NCBI RefSeq assembly: GCF_032854445.1
Contig: NC_088302.1
Coordinates: 32,831,979 to 32,895,978 of the forward strand
DNA length: 64,000 nucleotides
From: Liolophura sinensis
Lineage: Eukaryota > Mollusca > Polyplacophora > Chitonida > Chitonidae
Reading direction: 5' to 3'
Below are positions 26,085 to 37,660 of the stretch, in pieces. Within the stretch, counting starts at the first letter, position 1. Each line of letters opens with the position of its first letter. Made by a program: the position numbers and the translations under genes. Below the pieces are notes generated by a model. It did no database searches. It was not told where the DNA came from and saw nothing but the letters and a program-made list of their open reading frames with translations.

Positions 26085-27571
26085 TTTTAATGCCAGAAAA
26101 ATAAAACCTTTTACATTTATAATATTTGAGTTCAGCAAATATAATATTAGTATCTGGCCACAACATTTGCATTGGCCTTGAAAATAAAAAATATCTTTTT
26201 TTTTTTTAGACTTTTCACTTGTTTACAACATCTGTATTGAGTTTCTCTACATATACACATCGGCTGGTAGTAAATAATATCATATTAAAATAGAAAATAC
26301 TAAACTATGAGTGTGAAACAACAAAAATGGTCATTTTGAAATGCTATTTATACAAATAAGATATACATGTAGCCAGAAGCCTGTCTGTCAGCTCATCACA
26401 TTACATATAAATTCTCCCTAAGGAGCCTCATACAATATAGAATAAAATAAAGTCTATGTAATCGGTGACTATAAAATAGCCATCCTGATAAAATATAATT
26501 TAAAACCAAATCTCTTTATGACTGATTGTGTTACCAGAACTTAAAATTCAACTTGATTTTCACGCCCAATATACGATCAATGGTAAGACAAATGCACTCT
26601 GTTAAATTACAGCTTTAGTCCGATAATAGCAAATCAATTTTTTTTAACCATAACAATTACCCCACGGTAAAGCCTGCATTTGCGTACATTTACTATATCT
26701 GTTATAATACATAGCTCACCCTTTAAAAAGAGCGATTAACTTGAAGTTATTTATCGGCACAATATATAATCTTAATTTAAATTAGATTCATACTTCGCAA
26801 CACCAGGAGTTTTATGAAATACAATGATAATTCAAAGAATAAAATACTCTCATATCTTAAAGGTCCACTATAATACTTGCCTTGATAACCATGGGTTATA
26901 TCAAGTTGTACAGTAAATTGTGTGGGCTCGTAATAGTGAATATATAGATATATATATATATTATATATTTTAAATAATGCATGGTATTGGAACTTTAATA
27001 ATCTCAATAAGTTTTCGAGTATCCCAGTGAACTCATTCATGCATGTATACTTGTGTATATACCATACCAGCCATAATAAATGCGTTTGATCAAAAACTCC
27101 TCTTGCGTCAATAAGTTTTCATCCATACTGGAGAAAACTGCGTCCAACAACTAACATCTCAAACTAAAACTTGGTTTTCTTTTTTTTTTTGTCCAAAAAC
27201 TCTAAATAAAAAACAATGCCAACCATGGCAGTAATTAATAAAGTAAAACCATCTAAGGATGTAAAGATTCAAATTTTCTTTTTTGTAAAGACTTCCTTTG
27301 TCAGCTTTCAGTTCAAGAGGTTGGCTATCAAGTCTGTTTTATCATTGGCAGCATTCTTGAGATAAATCAAGGCCTGTAATTTGTGCTCAAATGAAATTGT
27401 CCTTTCGCTCTTGCACTTTCTCAAATCCATTCAAACTATAATGATTTTTTTCTCAAATATCAAAACATTATATTATCTTATATATATAATATATATATAA
27501 TATGACTTGGCTGTGTAGTAAAAGTACTAATATATTTTCTCTGTAGCATTATTCCTTTGTGTTTTGGTCTC
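26085..27571 (-). other. MEX3: Probable MEX3 3' UTR and downstream flank
   Basis: This AT-rich stretch follows the MEX3 stop codon and has no convincing ORF. It contains long T- or A-rich runs and an AT-dinucleotide palindromic tract at about 27478..27502, plus another at 26938..26970. I find no canonical AATAAA on the minus strand between the stop and 26085. Variant ATTAAA signals occur at about 26999..26994 and 26091..26086, so the transcript end is uncertain. MEX3 mRNAs in other animals usually have long 3' UTRs, which fits, but the extent here is inference. Confidence 0.4.
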
Positions 27572-30104
27572 TCACGAAAATATGCGTATTGCCTGAGTTG
27601 GGGTGAGCGTACAGGCGGGACAGTGTCGCTCATCCATGGGTTTCTCTACTATCTCATTAGCACATTCCATACAAAACAAATTGTGACCACATGGCACCAG
27701 TGCTGCTACCACCTCACTGTCCGAACAGATTAGACAATTGCGTCGAACACGAGTCGGGGAGCCTTCATTAGAGTCCGGCGGACTTGCGGCCACACCCAAG
27801 GGCTGAACACAGTTTGGGGGGGTGGCAGTTGGGGGTGGGCTGCAGCCTCCGTTGCTGCTCGTGCTGCTATCACTGCACGTACTGCTTATGTAACCGTTGG
27901 TGTTGGAAATGGTTCCAATGCCGCTTGACAGCGGAGCCGTTGTAACAGTACAGAACACATTTGAGGGGTTGAGAGGAGTGAACGAGCTTGAGATACTGCA
28001 CAAATGGTTAGTCAAAGGGTCACTGCGTATGCGTCGCACCATGACATGATCGGAGGCTGCAGTACTGCCATTATTGCTGGGAGGGCTATATCCATTCGAG
28101 TCTGTCAGGGTAGGGGACAGACGCGGGGTGGAGGTCGTACCCAGGCTACTGCTGCGTCGTGGAAGACTGCTGTTGACCGTTGAGCCGCTTAGAGTGCCCA
28201 CCACACTGGTAGTTCCAAAAAGTGAGACCAGGTTATTGCGATTGTCCCCTACATCAGCCCACACTGATGGGGAAGGCGGTATGGGATCAAACGATGGAGA
28301 GCCTATACCCTCGTCATTATCATAAATGCTGAATCCATTCCCAAAAGGTGTAAATCCATTTGAGGTTAACGGGCTGAATTCAGAGGATAACTTGTTGGCT
28401 GTTGACGTTGTTGAACACCCGTTCACTGGTGGGAAGTTGAAAATGGTGGGCTCAGAGAGGTGATTGTTGCGAGCGGATCTACACCCCAAGTTATTGCTGT
28501 TGTTTACAGAGAATGGGGTACAGAATCCGTTTGAACCATTAGTGCTGTTATTTGGCGGAGGCTTGCTGTATAAGGAACTCATAATATCTCCATTTAGTTC
28601 GTGAAAACCAGAGTCAATTCCGTTGGAGTGAAAATCGTTGTGACAGTCTTCGTGGTTGCCGCCGCTGTCCACCATGCCTCCCGTCCGCATGGCGATGTGA
28701 GACTCGATTTCTTTTCGCGCCATTTCTACATTCTCGGGAAGTCCCGTCACTTCGAACACAGGCTCTTTGTCTCTGCTGGGGGTGACGATGTACGTGTGCG
28801 TCTGTTGCTGAATCCGTTTGATAGTCGAGCCTTTAGGGCCAACGACCAGACCGACTACACGGTACGGGACCCGAACCTGCTTGGTAACCTGGCCCGGAGC
28901 GTTCGGGCTAGGAGGGCCGGGGGTTAGAGTGGAAGAGGTCGGACTTGTGCCCGTCACACTCCCGCCCGACACGCTGTTGTTCCGCCGAGAAGCCCGTATT
29001 TGGCTGAAGTGTTCAGCCGCTGATAGTATTTCCCTTTTCGCAGCACCTACGTCTTCTTTTCGGCCAGTCACCACAAACACTGGCTCCTCGCCTCTGACTG
29101 GGGTTTTGATGTAAGTGTTGGTTTTGGCGCGCAAGGCTTTTATTTTGCAACCTGAAAAAAAATTCCGAACTTAAATTCAACGAAACCAAAAACAAGTGTA
29201 CTACGACACTGAAGTTAAGAACTGAAACCATACTTTACAACACTGGACAAAGCAAAAGCGAAAATAGAACTAGTATACAAATTAAGAATCTCAAGTCATC
29301 GATAGCGATGGCTAAATGTTGTGTACAATACAATGGGAAGGTTTTTGCCGGACCACGTGGTAGACGATAACCAGTAAAACCGGTGGCTGAACGCTTATAG
29401 AAGGCTTCAGAATAGCTAAATTAATTACACAGTTAAACCAGTAATGTTGTAGCTACCCTACACTTGTAAAAAAAGAAAAAAAAAATAAGCATGTAGGCAG
29501 GTGAAGTATATTTAACACCGGACACTAAGGTTTTCCGTTACGGTTGATGAACGAAGCACATGTGCTCAGTCTTTGTTAGTGTTTAGGAATTTTCTAGTCA
29601 CATTACGAAGTAAACTGTGAACGGGGGAAAATATCAACAGCCTTCAGTTATCAGCCTACTGGGAAAATCAGCAGAGACGAGCTATTATTGACTGCTAGTA
29701 TACTGCGTAGTACAGAAATAACTGAATACATATATAGTATACAAAGTATATATATATATATATATACACACACATACACACACTCTGTATCCAATCACGA
29801 CATGTCCATAACATGTCAATATCAAGCTAGTAATATACAGGATGAGCTTACCTTGACGGCCAACGATTTCGGCGACGTGCTCTGAGCTTGGCACAGGGAC
29901 ACATTCCGTCATGTTGGCGCTCCTTTTTCGGGGGCCGCCATCCTCAAAGGTGTTTGGCGCATGGGGGGTAAGTCCAGGGGGAATTTCATCGTCGGCGCTT
30001 AGACCGAGCATGGATAATTCCAGAGCTAACTGCAGGGCGCGCTGCTCTTCCAAAGGAGAACCACCAGTATTGGCGTTCATTTCCGTAAACAGACTAGCCG
30101 GCAT
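27572..30104 (-). CDS. MEX3: MEX3-family RNA-binding protein with two KH domains and a C-terminal RING finger; two coding exons (30104..29852 and 29151..27572)
   Basis: The spliced product is 610 residues, close to vertebrate MEX3 proteins. The N-terminus carries the family's acidic/leucine stretch ([17 protein letters not shown], about residues 19-35). KH1 spans about residues 67-137 with GRQG at 82-85. KH2 spans about 175-242 with GPKG at 189-192. A Ser/Asn/Gly-rich linker of about 310 residues follows. The protein ends in a C3HC4 RING: C557, C560, C572, H574, C578, C581, C595, C598. Exon 1 ends CAAG|GTAAGC and exon 2 begins after TTTTTTTTCAG; joining them restores the KH1 core [15 protein letters not shown]. 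The ATG at 30104 is the first in frame; a GTG directly upstream is not a plausible start, and a TGA lies in frame about 75 bases further upstream. In other animals MEX3 proteins bind mRNA 3' UTRs and repress, degrade or localise transcripts, and the RING gives E3 ubiquitin ligase activity. They act mainly in cytoplasmic granules. The basic RRSSS at 416-420 and RRIRSDP at 457-463 look like kinase/14-3-3 sites (inference). Confidence 0.97.
29152..29851 (-). other. MEX3: MEX3 intron 1 (phase 1, 700 bp)
   Basis: The intron begins GTAAGC and ends with a T-rich tract and CAG on the minus strand. It interrupts the last Gly codon of the KH1 GRQG loop (residue 85) after its first base. It contains a TA microsatellite followed by a CA-rich tract at about 29747..29783 and a short A-rich tract at 29467..29485. 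Reading through the donor gives a spurious extension of exon 1 that soon becomes non-MEX3-like, which supports the splice call. Confidence 0.93.
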
Positions 30105-30400
30105 CACAGACTCGGGGACCTTCTCTCTTGGACAGTCATGAAATACAAAAATATATCTTCGTCTGAATCCCCGTTTTCAAGTAGTTTTTGTCACCAGGCC
30201 CCGTCTGCCTCGGCCGCGGTTTATGCTGCATCTGACTGACGTCTCTCACAAAGCTCTAAGCAATATGGCCTGGGTGACATCATTTTACCCACAAGTCTCG
30301 GTGATATGCAAATATCCGGCTCGGCCGCCTCGCAGCCATTGGCTGTCGCTGACAGATGTGGGCGGAGTTAACCTTTATCGCTCTCGCCGTACCTAATCTG
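30105..30400 (-). promoter_or_regulatory. MEX3: Probable MEX3 5' UTR and promoter region
   Basis: This stretch directly precedes the MEX3 start codon and is more GC- and CpG-rich than its surroundings. On the minus strand it has an inverted CCAAT box (CCAATGG at 30342..30336). An octamer ATGCAAAT lies at 30306..30313 on the plus strand. No TATA box is convincingly placed. The transcription start cannot be read from sequence alone. Confidence 0.35.
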
Positions 30401-31815
30401 ACAGACAGACTAAAGCCTTAACGGTTGTATCCTACAGGGGGAACGGGGAGGGGGTTTTCCTTACGAATTCAATTTTTTCCAGCAGAAATTGCCTGTTTCT
30501 TAAAATTGATTAGTCGCGAGCGTCTGGCCGAAGCTCGCATGCCCCTCCGTGGTGCACAGTTGTGAGATAACAGCATGTCTTTGTGTGACCCGATTCAGTG
30601 TCAGACGTTCTATAAATGGGAGTCTTTGTTCGCGGATGATTCACGCTTGGCTTAGTTATAGGACAACCGAGATGGACTGGTATTTGTTGACAAAGTTCTT
30701 GGCTAAATGTGACGGTTAGCACATGGCATAGCTTCTTCGCGAGGGTAGACTTGTAGCGCAGGTGCGATTATGACACAAATAAGGAGTATCCAAGGCTGTG
30801 GCGGGAAAATGGAGAAACATACCTGGACAGCAGGGGAGCTTTGAAGGCGACACAGCGTAGCCTGCATGCATCACTAAAGTCAGGAATTAATATACATGTA
30901 TTCCGAATAGCTCAAAGCAGTTTCATATCTGCGGACTCTGGGAACGATGCTTGTGTGATTATATGCGATTAATACCTTGCTTACGCATGTATCTCGCTGA
31001 CTGAGATGTCAAAATTGCATTAATTATGTTGTAATTTGATATTATAAATGATATTCATCTTAAATGAAATCCATGCATTAAATGATCACGTAAGTTCTTT
31101 TTCTTGTTTTTATGGCCTCGGAATTAGTTGAATTCGTTTGCTCTAAAAGCGTTTTTCTTATGGTCTTTGATGGGACCGTGTGATAGTATTCTTAGTGGTG
31201 AATATATACACATGCAAATTACAACTGACTACGTCTATATAGGCCCTTTACAGTCTTACGGTCTGTGTGTAGCGTTTACTTGACGGCCGCCAGCTTCGTA
31301 ATGATGTACGTTGCAGTCTTGTTTGTTCCTTGACTTGTGCAAACGAATGAGCAATTGCCCCAGTAAACAGAACATCAGTAAATGTTTAGCCGCTGGAGAC
31401 ATTATGTAAGTTTTTGTATTTAAGAGATTAACTCGTTTATATTTCACGTCCACTTGATTTGCATGACAAAGAAGACGGGGAGAAAATCAAGGTTGGGTGA
31501 TAGAGAACGGGTTCGTACTGCCAGCGTTTAACGAGGATCATTGTCTGGGCAGATAATGCGACCGTATTTGCCGTCACTGATCTGGCTCGGCGGAGGGGTC
31601 TAGCTCAAGGCGGCAGTTTGCACTATCATATCAGGCATTCAGGCTCTCTTTGCAAGAGGCATCCGGCGATTCCATATCAATATACTCACCATTCTTCCGA
31701 ATCTCTGTATTGCTCTCACTAAAAGTCTATCACTGTTTTCATTTTGGCGTTTTTTTTAATATACATATAACACAGATATATAAGAATGGTATTGTTTTGC
31801 AGGCGTCAACTTACC
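30401..31815. other. Upstream flank of MEX3, no gene seen
   Basis: No ORF over 80 codons and no repeat I recognise. As the near upstream flank of a regulatory gene it may hold enhancers, but no cluster of motifs stands out by eye. Confidence 0.5.
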
Positions 31816-31949
31816 CCTACCTGGGAAGTTCTGGCAGCAACCTGAGGATGGTCGTGGGTTTCCCCGAGCGCGGTTTGCTCCCACCATAATGCATGACGAA
31901 ATACTCTTGAATACGGCGGAAAACACCAGTCAATCAAATAAATAAATAC
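31816..31949 (+). mobile_element. tRNA-derived SINE, head missing
   Basis: Sense copy: CTGGGAAGTTCTGGCAGCAA, GGATGGTCGTGGGTTTCCCC, CTCCCACCATAATGC, GAAATACTCTTGAATACGGC, ending ACACCAGTCAATCAAATAAA and an AATA-type tail. The middle of the body has a short deletion (GCATGACGAAATACT). Confidence 0.85.
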
Positions 31950-33876
31950 ACAAGGGAACGCTTCAGTGCGGCTGTAGTACGGAAAACTCCATGTGCACGA
32001 GCAGCAACTCCGGTCTGGCCAGTTATGTATAAATGGTGCTAATTTACGATAACGAGTCCTATTATAATAGATTTCACGGCACTTATTACCCAAATAAATT
32101 CGTCTAAAGTCACCTCGTATCTAATATACTTACAAAAATTTCATCATACGAAATTCAGTAGCCCAAGTTTACTTTTCGTTATGGTTACTTACTATAGGCT
32201 AGAACAAAACAATATGACAATATATTAATTTTATTCTACGCCGTCTTGCATTGTTTATATAGGCAGGAGCGAAAAAGATAGTGATTATTAGTGTATTTCA
32301 CCGTATCAAGTAAACACCAAAATATGGATTTAAATCTGTAATTATATGTATGATTACACTAGACTGGGAGTGATAGGACTCAAATCTGTAGTAAGTGCAT
32401 ATGTGTGGTTTCCTGGCGATCTATTGTTATTTAGCACAACCCCATACCGTTCACGTGCAAAATGTTGGGATGTCAGTTTTCACGTATGGTGAGTTTTATT
32501 TCTTGTTTGTTTGTTGACACAAATCATTGCCATAAAAATGACCTGTTCATAGTATGGAGAAAAGAAAGTAAAGACATGTGTACTTAAATTTGTAAGCGCA
32601 CATCCGGACTGAACGGAACATCTGCCGTGAATGTGCAGGGGTGGTGCGTAAGCCAAGTGATACAGCCCACCACTACCACCCCCAACCCCCTTTCCTGCTT
32701 CACTTTCTCTTTCTATTGTCCGCAGTGATTCAAACCTCCAATACAATAACCCACCCCCACACTACAACCCCGCCTTAGCTCACCCATCGCCACACCCCAG
32801 CGAAATTTCACGCCGCCATCGCTTGATTAGTGAAAGCTAATTAAGGATCATCTGCTGTTATAGCTTCGAACAACTGTCTGGTCCACACTTGTTGTTCGGG
32901 TTTTATTAGTAGGCCTACTTTGCTTTAAATAGTTAAAATACACGCAGCGACTGTGCAGAATACACATCATTCAGGAAGCGAAGGCTTTATCTGCAAGCGT
33001 CATATATACCTACTGTGACTGGCATGGCATAGTGTGGCTGGCGTATTCGTATTGTCACATGAGTGACCTCCTGGTTTCAACTTTCCTGACATTCACAAAC
33101 AGGTGCGTGCATAGTAACTATACCACTCCGTTCACGGCCTGTGTTTATTGTGCATCATATATATACACACTGCATCATGGTGCTAACCAGATGTATACTG
33201 CATGGGTGGGGATGGGGTGGTCAGGTGTGCACTCATCACAGACTAGAGAAATAAACGAATGTCACCCGATTTCCCCCAACCCCAGACCTTACTTTCTCCA
33301 GTTGTGTTCATTTCCCATATTAATCCAGCTAATAAGCCGCTATTCAATTCATAACGCATGGGCTCGGGGAATACCGAATTTGGCCAAATTTATGACAAGA
33401 GGAGATGGAAATCAACTCTTTTGGGAAATGTCAGTGCCCATATATCGGCGTATTCGGGAACATGGCGTAATTAGTGGCCGAATTGTATTAGCACCCTAAG
33501 CTGTGCACCTCTGTGATACACTTTTACGTCAAAAACACATACCGTTTTCAAGCGGCATGCAATTTGCATATTTTACCATGTTCCATGAGCGACGTCAGCG
33601 TGGAAATGACCAAACCACTGTTTAAGATTTCGCTCTAATTACAGAGAAACGGGAAATGCTCATTAGCTGGATGACAGTTCTCGCCTTTCGGCGTAAGTAG
33701 GAAATGAATGAATGTATGAATGTGGGGCCCAAATAGGAATTCAGCTTGTTGGGTATGAGCGGATTTATAATGCTATGTATAATTCGCGTACGTGTTTATG
33801 GATTCGAAAGCGAAAGCCAATCTGATATCTTACATGTTATGATTATAATGGACAAATCACAGCACAACAACATTTT
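31950..33876. other. Intergenic stretch, no gene seen
   Basis: The largest frame is a 155-codon plus-strand ORF (33032..33499) with no domain. A GAAT-type microsatellite lies near 33703..33722. A pyrimidine-rich CCACC stretch lies near 32670 and 32750. Confidence 0.5.
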
Positions 33877-33980
33877 CCTGGGCTCTATCCGGTTTCCTCT
33901 ACCATGATGCTTGTTGCCGTCATATAAGTGAAATATTCTTGAGTACAGCGTGAAACACCAATCAAATAATAAATAAATAC
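33877..33980 (+). mobile_element. SINE 3' half
   Basis: Runs CCTGGGCTCTATCCGGTTTC, then GTTGCCGTCATATAAGTG, AAATATTCTTGAGTACAGCG and ACACCAATCAAATAATAAAT. This is the body-tail part of the main family with a few substitutions. Confidence 0.85.
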
Positions 33981-36921
33981 AACAACATTATGTGGCGGTA
34001 CTTTATTAAAATGGTCACTTTTATTTGATTGTTACTGCTTATGTGTCCGATACGAGCTAAAGACGTTGTAAGTACTTTGGAATTTGTTGTTAGGAAATAT
34101 TGACCGCTTTATCGCAACTGTTAAATCTGGCCAGAATTTATTAAGGCATAAAAGACAAATTGATTACGCCGTACGTCGTGAAAGAACAACAAACTCTCTT
34201 TTTAAGAGAGAAACTTTAAATAACCAGGTGATGTAACCAACATTTGTATCTCAACCCTTAACCGAGTAAGTTGTCGGAAGACTGAATGAAGATACCGTGC
34301 AATTTCATGAAACATAAATCCCCTTAAGAGGCATTGCATAGCATACATATATGCTTTTAAAACAAACTTTATGGTCAGTCATATTTCGTGACACTGTCAG
34401 AGTATGATAGTAAGTCTCCACGGTATACAATTGGTTAGAGTGTACTCCCTGCACAAAGTAAAACAATCACACTGCATTCAATTCAAACACTGACGTTTGA
34501 TCTATATTAGAACTTACTGTATTATTGGGCTAGAAGCCGAATTTGGGGCTATATTATAGCAGATATATCCTCGAGTGGCTATACTAAGCCTTTCTTTAAA
34601 GGTTAAGGTTGCATATGCATTTGTTATATCCACTAAACTGCTGTGTAATAATTCTGAATAATATACACCGTTTGCCAAGTAAACGTCTGTGGTTCGTCGT
34701 CAAATCTATTTTACTTATGTGCTGTCTAAATTGGGTTATCCGCGTAAAACGTTGAGTTTCCGTTATAGAGCGCTGGCGCGTCTAAGGGCGCCACAAGACC
34801 TGGCGTAAGTGAGAAATTACCGCCTTTATAGCAGAGTGTCCGAAGCTGGCAGCTGACCAACGCCTGGAGAATTAGTGACGACTACCATCAAGGCTTAATT
34901 AGACATCACCTGAGCTGTCATTGAGAGAAAATTGGTCAAAACGAGTCACTCAGTACGCCTCGTTGACATGCAAATATTTTCTATTAGTTACACTGACATA
35001 TAACTTCATAGGCACTTTGTCCCAGAGCCGGTTATTACCAGATTTGGGTGTGATGCCAAGGGAGTCCCCATAAACAAAGGGTCACTTGTATCTAGTCTTA
35101 ATTTATAGGGAACAATGACTGGTGGGATCGAAGCAGGGGTGCTTGAAACATGGGGTTTCACAGACGTGGAATTAATCAGCTTATTATGTAAGCGGGAGAA
35201 GAAAAACTGGTTTCATTTAAGAAGACCTGTGGCTACGAAACTCACCGAGTAATCAAGAAAGTTCAATTTCTAAATGGGTCCCGCCCACCATCTTATTGTT
35301 GCAATGTGAAAGGAAACCCAGAGTGTTTTCAAGGTGACTGCATGCATGATGTAACAAGCCAATTGACTGAAAACTGGTAGGTTTTGCAGATTTGAACATC
35401 GTATATTGTTTAAGACGCGTAATGGATTGGTTCTTCTTTTGTTTTGAAGATAAAAGCGACCCGACAAAATGGGGGATATTTTTATGTTACAATTCATCAT
35501 TTTATGTAAGGTTATACTGGAAAAGCAAACAATAACTTATCGTTTTAGTTGACCGGCTGATTATGTAAAAGTTGGATTGGAAAAGTCACGTGACATCGAG
35601 GTCTCTGAACTTTGGTATTAATCACGGTCATACAGTGCGAGAGTGACCTTACAGTGGAAGTACGGTTCAGCATAGAAAAACCAGAAAACTGTGCATCAAG
35701 TTACTTTCGTTTGTTTGTTGAATATTTTTTTAAATCTGTCAGATGTTTGTATTCTGTGGTGGGCTTTATGAAGCATAACACCATACTAGCATTTTTGCTT
35801 TTTAGTTAGAAATAGTTTTCCCAATAACCTGCTTTTAGATTAAAGAATTCTGAATGTAATTTGAATTGCCTACATTCAAATATACTCTGACACAACTACT
35901 GTATCCAAAACCCATGGCACCATCTAAGTAGAACATCAAGCTGAGAAGTTTTCGTCATATTTTAATTGCAATGTTTACGTGATTATAGGTTCGGCCTGTT
36001 TTTTGACACGCTGACATTTTTTCTGATAAGCCCTAACATTGGCACATTGGTTTTACCGTACACTGGTACTTAACTGTATGTTCTCAATGCTTTGGCGATC
36101 ACATGCTGTCGCTGTATTTCTTCGTAAGGTGAGAAAAAGGGATAGTTTAGAGTTTGATTTCCCGCCATCATTGTAGCTCTTCCCCGAGGCTAAAGACCTG
36201 CTCCACCCTCGGCCCGGGGGTACAGGGGTTAACTATACTGTTGACAACGACATTAGACACATATCAATTTTCCAATTAGACGCACACCTCAACACTAATA
36301 CTTTAATTGCATGGTTTCAATGCGATTGCACTTACAGCCAACAGTACAGTAAGAAAAGCGTGGCAAATCATCTATTTTGTAATGAAGTATTGAGGTGACA
36401 TTTAAGAGTTTTAGACCAAAACTTTAAAGATAAATCCTTATATGATTTTATCTTTCAACGAAAGGGTCTGGGACTTTTCACTTCTGGTAAAATATGTGAA
36501 AATAAAGAATAAAAATATGGCTGGGAACTGTGTCACGAGGTTGTGGTCTTGTAGTAAATCTGTCTCATTGTCGACACATCTGAATGTGCTGACTCACTAA
36601 AACATTCAGCTCTAAATACGACACCACACATTCAGCGTATCCTGAAAGCCAGGCAAGCAGTACTTGTCATATGAGTTAACATTGAGCAACAAGATTCCCA
36701 AATGTTGTACCATGTTTCACGCAGTAGCAATCCAAGCTGTATTTGACCGTAAATTGTTTTCTGGTAATGCACGTGTAAGCACTACGTCATCAGTCTGCCC
36801 ACAAATCATCATCACATAGGCAACTGTAAGGCGCCTGACAATTCTGATTTCTTGGGAAAGATCAGAACTGAGATTGACCCTGCGATAAGTCAGTCATGTA
36901 TAAAATGCTATTTGAAATGGA
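33981..36921. other. Intergenic stretch, no gene seen
   Basis: AT-rich, with ORFs of 76 codons or fewer. No recognised element. Confidence 0.55.
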
Positions 36922-37023
36922 ATGGTCATGGGTTTCCCCAGTTCAGTTTCCTCCCACCACAACGCGGACAGCCTTCGTATAAGTGAAATATTCTTGAGTA
37001 TGGCATGAACTAAATAAATAAAT
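36922..37023 (+). mobile_element. SINE 3' half
   Basis: Sense copy beginning TGGTCATGGGTTTCCCC, with TTTCCTCCCACCACAACGCG, CTTCGTATAAGTGAAATATT and CTTGAGTATGGCATGAA, then an ATAA-type tail. Confidence 0.8.
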
Positions 37024-37443
37024 CAAATGTACCCAAAGGTTGTTGAGTGCAGTGGAATTAGATACTTTCTCTAGTCCCACAACAAGTCGTGAGATAATAT
37101 GTGGGTGCTTTGTTTACATGATGCGTATATGAATTTGGCCCCGGAGAGGATCAGGCTGTCCCACTGTCATTAAATGTCTGGCCGTCCTTGCTAAGCGGGT
37201 GTTATCATTGTTTGGACTACGTACATACACTTCCGTACGCCCCAACATTTCATCTGATCGTTTTGACATGATGGTCACAGATGCCTGCATTTTTTGGTCT
37301 GTCGTGGACTAAATACCATGACTTTATTTTATACTTCAAGCTTCAAAGCTTACACGAGGCCAACAGCAAGGCCATGTTGCTTGGCCCTACCAAACGGGAC
37401 ACTGACTATATACAACTATTAAGAACCTCGGCTTCAAATCATT

Positions 37444-37511
37444 CTAGGGCTTCTTCTGGATTCTACACGGCTTCCTCCCACCATAATGCTGGCCTATATG
37501 TGAAATATTTA
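37444..37511 (+). mobile_element. Decayed SINE fragment
   Basis: CGGCTTCCTCCCACCATAAT, GCTGGCCTATATGTG and AAATATT match the centre of the SINE body. The flanks are decayed. Confidence 0.6.
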
Positions 37512-37584
37512 TCTGATTCAAAAGAAATCTGTTTAAAATTATAGCCTACATAAGTATATCATTTAAGGCACTTTCTGTTTTGGT

Positions 37585-37660
37585 GCAAATGATGTCCCGC
37601 AGTGCAAATGATGCCCCTCAATGCAAATTATGTCCCGCAATGCAAATGATGCCCCGCGGA
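37585..37660 (+). repeat. Four perfect-length copies of a 19-bp unit with octamer-like core
   Basis: Units start at 37585, 37604, 37623 and 37642 and read GCAAATGATGTCCCGCAGT with few changes. Two junctions create the octamer ATGCAAAT, a POU-type site; the others give GTGCAAAT. The arrangement could be a local slippage product or a small regulatory element. Confidence 0.85.

Noticed and set aside
28074-29114. Plus-strand ORFs opposite MEX3 exon 2
   Set aside because: Shadows of the GC-rich coding exon on the other strand, with no domain of their own.
29685-29851. Continuation of MEX3 exon 1 past GRQG into the downstream frame
   Set aside because: A consensus donor lies exactly there, and the read-through residues do not match MEX3, while exon 2 resumes the KH1 sequence in frame.
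33032-33499. 155-codon plus-strand ORF as a gene
   Set aside because: No recognisable domain, no splice or promoter context, and similar lengths occur by chance in a window this size.
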